Shown here: positions 17,419 through 25,693 of the stretch, piece by piece | Position numbering within the stretch: the first letter of the stretch is position 1 | Layout of the letters: the number at the start of each line of letters is the position of its first letter | Assembly (NCBI RefSeq): GCF_003415655.1 | Contig: NZ_QRHC01000002.1 | Coordinates: 671,446-735,445, forward strand | Direction: 5' to 3' | Source of the DNA: Vibrio maerlii | Lineage (GTDB): Bacteria > Pseudomonadota > Gammaproteobacteria > Enterobacterales > Vibrionaceae | Length of the DNA stretch: 64,000 nt | The notes under the pieces: generated by a model | Seen by the model: only the letters and a program-made list of their open reading frames with translations | Told to the model about the DNA's origin: nothing | The model's database searches: none | Program-made: the position numbers and the translations under genes

Positions 17419-18690
17419 ATGAAAAAAGCCCTCGCCCTACTTATCCCAGCTGTATTACTGGCTGGCTGTGGTAACGATGATTCCGCAGCTGCAAACACAA
17501 CTAGGGTAACCATCCTAGGTACTATAAAGGGTGAAATTGCACCTCAGTTCGAGGATGCGATGACTGCATACAATGCATCTCAGGATAAGTATGAGCTTGT
17601 TTCTCTACCAATTGATGGAAATGCTTACGAGCGAATGACCGCGCTATATGCGTCGAACAATGCCCCTACGATTATGGTAATGGGTCAAGAAGCGCAAGAG
17701 TTGAAAGATAAACTGATGGACTTTAGCCAATCTGAACTGATTGAGAACGCTTACCCAGGTACTTATGAAGTCGTAAAAGATGGCGAGCGAGTGCTAGGCC
17801 TTCCTATTACTGTTGAGTCATTCGGTTTTATCTACAATAAAGCGGTACTTGATCAAGCTGTTGGTGGTCAGTTTGACCCTGCGAGCATCAATACACAGGC
17901 TGAGCTAGCAACGCTATTTGACCAAATATCAGCGCTTGAGAATGTTGATGCAGTCAGTGTTTCACCAATGGACTGGTCTTTGGGCGCACACTTCTCAAAC
18001 GTACTCTTCGCTAACCAAGGTTCTGACTTAGGTTCCAACCTTGAAGCACTGGAAGCAATCAAAGCGGGTGAAATCTCACTGCAAAAAAGCGACGTATACA
18101 ACGGTTGGGTTGATACGTTTGACCTTATGAAAAAGCACAACAAATCGAAGCGTTCACCACTCGCACCGACCTATGATGAAAGTGCGATGGCTTTGGCATC
18201 GGGTGAAGTCGGCCTTTGGTTTCAAGGCAACTGGGCGTACACCATGCTTAATGAGCTAAATGCAGAAGGTGAGTTCGGCATCCTACCTGTACCAGTGAGC
18301 AACGATGAAAGCTTTGCGGGTAATAACGCAATCTCTGTTGGTGTTCCAATGTACTTCACTATCGATTCTGCTCAATCAACAGAAGCAGAGCGAGCGGGTG
18401 CTCAGGACTTCCTGAACTGGCTATTCACGTCAGAAGCGGGTACTGATGCATACGTCAACCAAATGAACTTTATTCCTGTTTACGACAACATCGAACAGCA
18501 GCCAGCGGATGAGCTTTCTCAAGCTATCTTAGCGAAAATGAAAGCGGGCGAGACATTAAACTGGGTGAACATGTACTACCCAGGTGATGCTTTCCCGTCT
18601 ATGGGTGCATCAATGCAGAAATACTTGGGCGGAGTTATTGACCGCACCGCTCTTGCAGGGGAATTTGAGAAGTACTGGACTTCTAAATAA
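17419..18690 (+). CDS. Sugar ABC transporter substrate-binding lipoprotein
   Basis: Family 1 extracellular solute-binding protein, the ligand receptor of this importer. The signal peptide ends in a lipobox (VLLAGC, Cys near residue 18), so it is membrane-anchored rather than free, unlike MalE. I start it at ATG 17419, preceded by CGGAG at 7 bases; an in-frame ATG at 17404 is less likely. GLPITVESFGFIYNKAVL and GEVGLWFQGNWAYTM are typical of sugar-binding members. First gene of a six-gene run. Ligand unknown. Confidence 0.88.
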   Translation: MKKALALLIPAVLLAGCGNDDSAAANTTRVTILGTIKGEIAPQFEDAMTAYNASQDKYELVSLPIDGNAYERMTALYASNNAPTIMVMGQEAQELKDKLMDFSQSELIENAYPGTYEVVKDGERVLGLPITVESFGFIYNKAVLDQAVGGQFDPASINTQAELATLFDQISALENVDAVSVSPMDWSLGAHFSNVLFANQGSDLGSNLEALEAIKAGEISLQKSDVYNGWVDTFDLMKKHNKSKRSPLAPTYDESAMALASGEVGLWFQGNWAYTMLNELNAEGEFGILPVPVSNDESFAGNNAISVGVPMYFTIDSAQSTEAERAGAQDFLNWLFTSEAGTDAYVNQMNFIPVYDNIEQQPADELSQAILAKMKAGETLNWVNMYYPGDAFPSMGASMQKYLGGVIDRTALAGEFEKYWTSK

Positions 18691-18746
18691 CCCACAAATA
18701 TCAGTTTGAGCATGTGTTTGTTCGAGAGTTGCTCAAACGGATATAA

Positions 18747-18774
18747 ATGGCGGGCAGGCTGGTCTGCTCGCCAT
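18747..18774 (+). terminator. Intercistronic hairpin after the binding-protein gene
   Basis: ATGGCGGGCAG (18747-18757) pairs with CTGCTCGCCAT (18764-18774), one G-U pair, with a 6-nt loop. No T run follows. Same position relative to the genes as the malE-malF hairpin, so probably an mRNA 3'-end stabiliser. Confidence 0.6.
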
Positions 18775-18817
18775 CATCACTTAGCGAACTTCCCACGCTA
18801 GATTTAGGAAACACATT

Positions 18818-19693
18818 ATGCTTCTTAGCACCGTACGAAAAGATGGTGTGAAGGACTTCTTCACCTTCGCATTTATCCCGTTATTTGCCTTTACCACGGT
18901 ATTATTTATTCCGTTTATTATGGGTATTGTACTTACCTTTACTAATTGGAATGGTTTTACTATTGGTGAATTTGTTGGCTTTCAAAATTATATTAATGCA
19001 TTCAGCGATGAAAACTTTTTAACTATATTTTCAACCACGCTTAAGTATGTGTTTTATTGTTTAGTACTTACCAATGTACTGGGTTTTGGCTTAGCACTGT
19101 TAATTACTTCTGGTATTAAAGGTCAAAATGGACTGCGTTCAGCCTTTTTTATGCCGAACCTAATTGGTGGTATTCTTCTAGGTTTCATTTGGCAGTTCAT
19201 TTTCAACCGTATTTTCGTAACGGTCGGTGATATTACAGGTTTTGAACTCTTCCTTGACCCATGGCTATCTGATCCTGATAAAGCATTCTGGGCGTTGGTT
19301 ATTGTAAGTGTTTGGCAGCAATCCGGTTACATGATGCTGATCTACATTGCCGGCATTATGGGCGTGCAAAAATCTCTGCTTGAAGCGGCGAGTATTGACG
19401 GTGCTAGCAAGGCGCAGATTCTACGTTCAATCAAGATTCCAATGATGATGCAGTCTTTTACCATCTGTTTGTTCTTAACGCTCAAGAATGCATTCATGAT
19501 GTTCGACGTGAACTTAGCCTTGACCAAAGGTGGTCCGTACCGTTCAACAGAGCTTCTAACGCTGAATATCTATAACGAAGCTTTCCTATATCAAAACTAC
19601 GGAACAGCTCAAGCGAAAGCAATTATTCTATTCCTAATCGTAGTTATTGTTGCGGTTGGACAAGTCTACTTCACCAAGAAGAAAGAGGTGTAA
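18818..19693 (+). CDS. Sugar ABC transporter permease (MalF-like)
   Basis: First inner-membrane permease of the importer, with six or so membrane segments in 291 residues and no large periplasmic loop. The EAA loop is EAASIDGASKAQILRSIKIP (about residues 189-208). The C-terminus KKKEV is cytoplasmic and basic. The next permease starts 3 bases after its stop. The beginning of the gene is richer in AT codons than the rest, possibly to limit structure near the start. Confidence 0.9.
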   Translation: MLLSTVRKDGVKDFFTFAFIPLFAFTTVLFIPFIMGIVLTFTNWNGFTIGEFVGFQNYINAFSDENFLTIFSTTLKYVFYCLVLTNVLGFGLALLITSGIKGQNGLRSAFFMPNLIGGILLGFIWQFIFNRIFVTVGDITGFELFLDPWLSDPDKAFWALVIVSVWQQSGYMMLIYIAGIMGVQKSLLEAASIDGASKAQILRSIKIPMMMQSFTICLFLTLKNAFMMFDVNLALTKGGPYRSTELLTLNIYNEAFLYQNYGTAQAKAIILFLIVVIVAVGQVYFTKKKEV

Positions 19694-19696
19694 GAG

Positions 19697-20509
19697 ATGA
19701 AAAATAAATCTAATGGATTATTTGTTGTTACCTTGGTGATGGCTCTGCTTTATGTATTTCCATTTGCCATTCTTATTATTAACTCACTTAAAACTAAGTT
19801 TGAAATTTTAAAAGACCCACTCGCACTTCCAACAGAACTGATGTTCGATAATTTCGTTGAAGCCTTTGTTCGAATGGATTTCTTGAATGCAGTGAGTAAC
19901 TCATTAATTGTCACCATTTTTGGTTTAGCGGTACTGACTATTTTCCCTGCGATGTTGGCGTATTACCTAGAGCGCGAACCGAGCAAGTTTAAGAGCGTTA
20001 TCTTTTATACCTTGGTGGCCTCGATGATTATCCCATTCCAAGCGGTGATGATCCCGTTTGTGAGTATCTTCGGCAAGATTGGCTTCCTAAACGGCAAGCT
20101 ACCTCTTATTTATTTCTACCTAGGATTTGGTGTGGCGTTGTCGATGTTTATGTACCGTAGCTTCATCGCCAAAATTCCAAAGTCTTTGGATGAGTCGGGA
20201 GCGATTGAAGGCGCGAGTAAGTTTACCATTTTCTGGAAGATCATCTTCCCGCAACTTAAGCCTATCACTGCAACCATGTTGGTACTGAACGCGCTGTGGT
20301 TGTGGAATGACTACTTATTGCCATCTCTGACCTTGTATCAAGAGGACCGCACATTGCCACTGATGACGTATAGCTTCTTTGGTAAGTACACCAGTAATTA
20401 CGGCTTAGCAATGGCAGGCCTGGTGTTATCCATTGTACCAATCATCATTTTCTATCTTGTCATGCAACGCCAGATTGTCAGCGGCATTACTGATGGCGCA
20501 GTGAAATAA
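19697..20509 (+). CDS. Sugar ABC transporter permease (MalG-like)
   Basis: Second permease, 270 residues, six predicted membrane segments. Its EAA loop reads ESGAIEGASKFTIFWKIIFP, with Ser for the second Ala, and the C-terminus IVSGITDGAVK is the usual MalG-type ending. A GAG-type ribosome site lies in the 3-base gap plus the end of the previous gene, so the two permeases are translationally coupled and expected to be made 1:1. Confidence 0.9.
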   Translation: MKNKSNGLFVVTLVMALLYVFPFAILIINSLKTKFEILKDPLALPTELMFDNFVEAFVRMDFLNAVSNSLIVTIFGLAVLTIFPAMLAYYLEREPSKFKSVIFYTLVASMIIPFQAVMIPFVSIFGKIGFLNGKLPLIYFYLGFGVALSMFMYRSFIAKIPKSLDESGAIEGASKFTIFWKIIFPQLKPITATMLVLNALWLWNDYLLPSLTLYQEDRTLPLMTYSFFGKYTSNYGLAMAGLVLSIVPIIIFYLVMQRQIVSGITDGAVK

Positions 20510-20588
20510 GCACTGAGTAGATAACTCAATTACGAATTTAATCGTGCTGCTCGTGGCGGCACGCAGAAAAGAATTTATAGGTAACACT

Positions 20589-21713
20589 ATGGCAGCAGTA
20601 ACCCTTAAGGGCATTGAAAAACAATACGACAACGGCTTCAAAGCTGTGCACGGGATCGATCTCGATATCAAAGAAGGTGAGTTTATGGTGTTTGTCGGTC
20701 CATCGGGCTGTGCAAAATCTACCACACTTCGCATGATTGCAGGCTTAGAAAGCATCTCTGGCGGTGACCTACATATTGGTGGCGAGCGCATGAACGATGT
20801 GCCGTCAAAAGATCGTGGTATTGCGATGGTATTCCAAGACTATGCGCTATACCCACACATGACCGTGTACGACAACATGTCTTTCGGTTTAAAGGTTGCG
20901 AAGCTTCCAAAAGACGAGATTGATCAACGCGTTCGTGAAGCGGCTGAAAAGCTGCAAATCACAGACCTTCTTGATCGTAAGCCTGCAGAGATGTCTGGAG
21001 GTCAGCGTCAGCGAGTAGCGGTAGGTCGTGCAATCGTTCGTAAGCCGGATGTATTCCTGTTCGATGAACCGCTTTCAAACCTTGATGCCAAGCTGCGCGT
21101 TTCAATGCGCGTCCGTATCACCAATCTACACAAAGAGCTAAAGAGAGCAGGGCAGCCAGCCACCATGATCTATGTGACTCACGATCAGGTTGAATCCATG
21201 ACTATGGGTGATCGCATTTGTGTGCTTAACCAAGGCCGCATCATGCAGGTAGATACACCGATGAACCTATATAACTTCCCAGCAAACAAATTTGTGGCAG
21301 GCTTTATTGGTTCTCCTGCAATGAACCTACTCAAGGCAGATCTTATTCAAGAAGGCGACAGTGTTATGGTTCAGGTTGGATCTGATCGTTTCACTCTGCC
21401 ACAAGAAAAAGCACAAAAAGTGGTATCTCAGGTGGGTAAGTCTATCTGGTTTGGTGTTCGTCCTGAATACATTGGTAATGCTGAAACTCACCCTGAATGT
21501 ACAGCGAACAGCTTCAATTCTGAGGTGATCACGCTTGAACGCATGGGCTTTGAGGAGAACATCTACTTTGAAGTAGACGGCCAACCATGCAGTGCACGTA
21601 TTCCACATGAGAAAGCAGGTGAGAGCGATGTGGGCAACAACTACCACTTCTGCATCGACATGAACAAGTGCCATATCTTCGATATGGAATCAGAATTAAA
21701 CATCTCTCTGTAA
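20589..21713 (+). CDS. Sugar ABC transporter ATPase (UgpC/MsmK type)
   Basis: ATPase for the importer, 374 residues. Signature [13 protein letters not shown], Walker [15 protein letters not shown], switch His in YVTHDQVE, and a C-terminal regulatory domain with GVRPEYIG. Walker A reads GPSGCAKSTT: the glycine before the catalytic lysine is alanine (GCA codon near 20712), where MalK has GCGKST. The ATG at 20589 fits the family N-terminus MAAVTLKGIEKQYDNG. Followed after 9 bases by the GH3 gene. Confidence 0.9.
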   Translation: MAAVTLKGIEKQYDNGFKAVHGIDLDIKEGEFMVFVGPSGCAKSTTLRMIAGLESISGGDLHIGGERMNDVPSKDRGIAMVFQDYALYPHMTVYDNMSFGLKVAKLPKDEIDQRVREAAEKLQITDLLDRKPAEMSGGQRQRVAVGRAIVRKPDVFLFDEPLSNLDAKLRVSMRVRITNLHKELKRAGQPATMIYVTHDQVESMTMGDRICVLNQGRIMQVDTPMNLYNFPANKFVAGFIGSPAMNLLKADLIQEGDSVMVQVGSDRFTLPQEKAQKVVSQVGKSIWFGVRPEYIGNAETHPECTANSFNSEVITLERMGFEENIYFEVDGQPCSARIPHEKAGESDVGNNYHFCIDMNKCHIFDMESELNISL

Positions 21714-21722
21714 GGGCACAAC

Positions 21723-24062
21723 ATGAACCAAATTAGCAACTCCCGTGACCCAAAGAATGTTCGTGACTTAGTGATGGAACAGCAAATCGAGCAATGGTTA
21801 GAAGAGCTCACTATCAGTGAGAAATGTTCTCTACTTTCTGGATCTGGCTTTTGGCACTCACAAGGCATCGAGCGCTTAAACATCCCAAAAATGATGTTAA
21901 CCGATGGACCACACGGTCTGCGTAAACAGGGTGAGAAAGAAGATCACCTTGGTCAAAACGAGAGTGTACCAGCCACATGCTTCCCGTCAGAAGCCGGTCT
22001 TGCCGCCTCCTGGAACCGCGACCTTGCTTACGCGCAAGGTCGTGCGATTGGTGTTGAGTGTCGTGCCGAAGATGTAAACGTCATTCTCGGGCCTGGTTTG
22101 AATATTAAGCGTTCACCGCTATGTGGCCGTAACTTTGAGTATCTATCAGAAGACCCGTACCTATCATCACATCTAGGTGCGGCGTACATACAAGGTGCTC
22201 AGTCTGTTGGGGTGGGGACCTCTGCGAAGCACTTTGCTTGCAATAACCAAGAGACTAAGCGCCTAACCATTAACGCAAAGGTCGATCAGCGTACATTGCA
22301 TGAGATCTACCTTGCGAGCTTTGAAACGGCAGTGAAAGAGGCCGACCCGTACACGGTAATGTGTTCATACAACCAAGTGAACGGTGAATATGGCGCAGAG
22401 AACCAGTACCTGCTGAATAATGTGCTTCGCAAGCAGTGGAACTGGGATGGCGTGGTCGTGACAGACTGGGGCGCAACTAATGATCGAGTAAAAGGTCTTC
22501 TCGCAACACTCGATCTGGAAATGCCATCGTGTAACGGCGTGAATGACAAGAAGGTCGAAGCGGCGCTAGAAGGGAATCCAGAGGTTCTTGAAGCATTGAA
22601 TGAATCCGCTCGCCGTGTGTTGAAACTGATTGTACGCACGACTCAAAACCTTCCTGAAGTTGAAGGCTTTGAGGCAGAAAAACACCATGAAATCGCACGT
22701 AAGATTGCTCATGAAAGTATGGTACTACTGAAGAACGACCAAGCGGCACTGCCATTGAACGCAGACGAATCGGTTGTGGTATTTGGTGCCTTTGCTGATA
22801 CGCCACGCTACCAAGGTGGCGGCAGCTCTCACACCAATCCAACCAAGGTCACTAATACGTGGTATTCGATGCAGCAATACTCGAATAACCTAGAGTTCTT
22901 CCAAGGTTTCGGTGTGTACGATGAGGTTGTGGATCTTGAAAAGCTTGAGCAAGCAAAATCGCTAGCACAAGGCAAAGATAAGGTAGTGATCTGCGGTGGT
23001 CTGCCAGAACGTTATGAAACCGAAGGTATCGACCGTACTCACTTGAGTTTGCCGAAAGCACAGGTTGAGTTTATTCGAGAAATCGCGGCAGTGAACTCTA
23101 ATGTGGTCGTGGTTCTCAACAATGGCGCACCCGTAGAAATGCCGTTTGTTGGTGATGTGAAAGCGATTCTTGAAGCTTACCTTCCAGGACAAGCGGGCGG
23201 TGAAGCGGTGGCTGATGTACTGTTTGGTGTAGTATCGCCAAGCGGTAAATTGGCCGAGACTTTCCCACTAAAGTTAGAGCACAACCCAAGCTATGAGTAC
23301 TTCCCTGGTGAGGGGTATGAGGTGGCTTACCGTGAAGGTATTTACGTAGGTTATCGCTTCTTTGAAACCAAGAAACTTCCGGTGTTGTTCCCATTTGGTC
23401 ATGGTCTGAGTTATAGCCGCTTTGAGTACAGCAATCTATGCGTATCTGAGCCCTCGATAAATGATGGTGAAACGGTCCAAGTGTCGCTAAATGTCACCAA
23501 TATTGGTGACATTGATGCAAAAGAGGTGGTGCAGCTATACATCTCGGACAAGCAATCAGAAGTGTTGCGCCCAGAGATTGAATTGAAGGGGTTTGAGAAG
23601 CTCGACCTAAAAGCAGGAGAAACACAAACAGTGCACTTCATATTGGATAAGCGTAGCTTCGCTTTCTACGATGAGAAGCTCTCTGATTGGCGTGTTCAAA
23701 GTGGTGAATTTGAGATCCGTATTGGTAGTTCGTGTCAGGATATACAGTTGAGAGACTCAATCCGTGTTGAATCGACGACTAAGTTGCCTTTCATTGTCCA
23801 CACTAACTCAACTTTTGGCGAACTGCGTGGCCATCCTGCTACAAAAGCGTATGCGGATGAGTTAATTGAATACTTTATTGAGCACTCGGGTATTGATTTT
23901 AACTTGGGTGACAATGATGAGAACTTCGCAGAAACCGTGATTTCATTCTTCCCAATTAAGAATATGGTGTTGTTCTGCAAAGAGAAGTTTACTGAGCCAG
24001 AGTTAGACGAAGCGCTGACGAAGCTTTGCCAACAAGTTGCAGAATACGAGGAGTGTGCATAA
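21723..24062 (+). CDS. Glycoside hydrolase family 3 (beta-glucosidase-like)
   Basis: Predicted exo-acting beta-glycosidase. No signal peptide, so it should act in the cytoplasm on the imported sugar. The 779 residues show the GH3 N-terminal barrel (LTDGPHGLRK, KHFACNNQE), the nucleophile Asp248 in VVVTDWGATND, the alpha/beta sandwich (PGQAGGEAVADVLFG) and a fibronectin III-like domain (VSLNVTNIGDIDAKEVVQLY). An extra ~100 residues follow that domain. The stop overlaps the next start (TAATG). Confidence 0.92.
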   Translation: MNQISNSRDPKNVRDLVMEQQIEQWLEELTISEKCSLLSGSGFWHSQGIERLNIPKMMLTDGPHGLRKQGEKEDHLGQNESVPATCFPSEAGLAASWNRDLAYAQGRAIGVECRAEDVNVILGPGLNIKRSPLCGRNFEYLSEDPYLSSHLGAAYIQGAQSVGVGTSAKHFACNNQETKRLTINAKVDQRTLHEIYLASFETAVKEADPYTVMCSYNQVNGEYGAENQYLLNNVLRKQWNWDGVVVTDWGATNDRVKGLLATLDLEMPSCNGVNDKKVEAALEGNPEVLEALNESARRVLKLIVRTTQNLPEVEGFEAEKHHEIARKIAHESMVLLKNDQAALPLNADESVVVFGAFADTPRYQGGGSSHTNPTKVTNTWYSMQQYSNNLEFFQGFGVYDEVVDLEKLEQAKSLAQGKDKVVICGGLPERYETEGIDRTHLSLPKAQVEFIREIAAVNSNVVVVLNNGAPVEMPFVGDVKAILEAYLPGQAGGEAVADVLFGVVSPSGKLAETFPLKLEHNPSYEYFPGEGYEVAYREGIYVGYRFFETKKLPVLFPFGHGLSYSRFEYSNLCVSEPSINDGETVQVSLNVTNIGDIDAKEVVQLYISDKQSEVLRPEIELKGFEKLDLKAGETQTVHFILDKRSFAFYDEKLSDWRVQSGEFEIRIGSSCQDIQLRDSIRVESTTKLPFIVHTNSTFGELRGHPATKAYADELIEYFIEHSGIDFNLGDNDENFAETVISFFPIKNMVLFCKEKFTEPELDEALTKLCQQVAEYEECA

Positions 24063-25588
24063 TGGCATGGGCCGATAATATGCTTGAAGGGGCGGCAATC
24101 GTCCATGAAGACAAACGCAATGAATTCATTGAGATTTACGTTGACCCGGAAGTAAAGGGTGAGAACGTCTTTCTAAACAAATCGGCAGAGGATAAGCCTC
24201 TCCCTAGCTTCGAAGATATTCAATCTCAGCTGCCACAAATTGAGTGGTCTGCAAATCCAGATGCAGTAGCGGGATACCTAAAAACTTGGCAGATTGCGTT
24301 TGGCAATTTGCGACAGCCAACGGCTGAGAATGGGTTTGTCTCGAACTTTATTGATACGGCATTTAACAACCATTTATTCATGTGGGACAGCGCGTTTATC
24401 ACCATGTTCGGAAAGTTTGCTCATCATATTTTCCCGTTCATTGGTACGCTAGATAACCTGTATGCGAAACAACTCATCGATGGTTTTATTGGCCGAGAGA
24501 TCTCGATAACAACCGGTGAAAACCATTTTCACCGTCATGATCCAACGTCAACGGGACCAAATATTCTGCCATGGGCGGAATGGCAGCATTACGAGCAAAC
24601 AGGTGATAAGCAACGCCTTAGCGATATCTTCGTACCAGTCTTAGCTTTGCACCGTTGGTTTGCCGACAACCGTACTTGGAAAGACGGTACTTACTGGGGA
24701 TGCGGTTGGTCATGTGGTATGGATAACCAGTTGCGAGTTGACAAGAAGAAGTATGACTTCTCGCACCATAGCCACTCTTCTTGGATTGATGTGACTTTGC
24801 ATCAATATCTGTCTGCAACCTTATTGTTAAAAATGCAGCAAGAACTGGCAACGGATGAAGACCTTTCCGACATCGAAGCTGAAGTCACTAATCTAAAGAA
24901 AGTCGTGAACGAGAAGATGTGGGATGAATCGCGTCAGTTCTACTTTGATACTTTGCGTGATGACTCTTTCTCGACGATTAAATCCATTGCCCCTTATTGG
25001 GCGTTGCTGACGGACATGGTGCCAGAACAAAGAATGGAGCCTTTCTTGGCGCATTTGGAAGATGAGAACAGCTTCAAGCGTCCACATCGAGTTCCAACCA
25101 TGTCTGCAGATTGTGAACACTACACAGACAATGGTGATTACTGGCGTGGTGGTGTGTGGGCACCCACCAACTATATGGTATTGAAAGGATTGGAGCAGCA
25201 TGATCGACATGACCTGACCTTCGATATCGCTTTGAACCACGTTCAACATGTCGCTAAGGTGTTTGCCGAGACGGGAACCATCTGGGAAAACTATACACCG
25301 GAGCTTGGCCGTCAAGGTATCCCTGCGAAGAAGGATTTTGTGGGCTGGGGTGGTTTAAGCTTGGTGAGTATCCTGATTGAGTTTGTGTTTGGTATCAAGA
25401 TTGATGTACCAAATCGTAAGCTTACTATTCATACAAAACTGCAAGATGCTTATGCGATTAAACAGCTTCAATTTGGCACCTTAGGCCAAGTGAATATTGA
25501 TGTTGCTAGTGCGTCTGATAAGCAAGGGAAAGAACGCGTCACAGTAACGACAGATCTTAATTTAGCTATCGAAATTGTTGAAGACTAA
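24062..25588 (+). CDS. GH63/trehalase-like (alpha/alpha)6 glycosidase
   Basis: Predicted cytoplasmic glycosidase of the MGH/GH63-GH37 type, 508 residues without signal peptide. Motifs of the (alpha/alpha)6 barrel: FMWDSAFITMFG, GWSCGMDNQ (probable acid Asp), GDYWRGGVWAPTNYMVLKGL and GTIWENYTPE (probable base Glu). It begins one base inside the GH3 stop codon, so the two enzymes are coupled. The pair suggests stepwise cleavage of a mixed-linkage or decorated sugar. Substrate cannot be read from sequence; mannosyl- or glucosyl-glycerate and kojibiose-type sugars are possible. Confidence 0.8.
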   Translation: MAWADNMLEGAAIVHEDKRNEFIEIYVDPEVKGENVFLNKSAEDKPLPSFEDIQSQLPQIEWSANPDAVAGYLKTWQIAFGNLRQPTAENGFVSNFIDTAFNNHLFMWDSAFITMFGKFAHHIFPFIGTLDNLYAKQLIDGFIGREISITTGENHFHRHDPTSTGPNILPWAEWQHYEQTGDKQRLSDIFVPVLALHRWFADNRTWKDGTYWGCGWSCGMDNQLRVDKKKYDFSHHSHSSWIDVTLHQYLSATLLLKMQQELATDEDLSDIEAEVTNLKKVVNEKMWDESRQFYFDTLRDDSFSTIKSIAPYWALLTDMVPEQRMEPFLAHLEDENSFKRPHRVPTMSADCEHYTDNGDYWRGGVWAPTNYMVLKGLEQHDRHDLTFDIALNHVQHVAKVFAETGTIWENYTPELGRQGIPAKKDFVGWGGLSLVSILIEFVFGIKIDVPNRKLTIHTKLQDAYAIKQLQFGTLGQVNIDVASASDKQGKERVTVTTDLNLAIEIVED

Positions 25589-25649
25589 ACGACGTGTTGT
25601 ACACGTGATTTTGAAGTGTCGGGTAAACAAATATTACTGAGGAGAGACC

Positions 25650-25686
25650 AATAGGCAGCCAAAATTGGCTGCCTATTGAGTTTTTA
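25650..25686 (+). terminator. Terminator of the sugar/glycosidase operon
   Basis: AATAGGCAGCC (25650-25660) pairs perfectly with GGCTGCCTATT (25667-25677), followed by GAGTTTTTAT. It lies between convergent genes and may serve both. Confidence 0.85.
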
Positions 25687-25693
25687 TCGCGGA

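Noticed and set aside
22307..22842. Long antisense frames (110 and 121 residues) opposite the GH3 gene
   Set aside because: They mirror a well-supported GH3 coding sequence with its catalytic motifs; codon bias causes the open frames.
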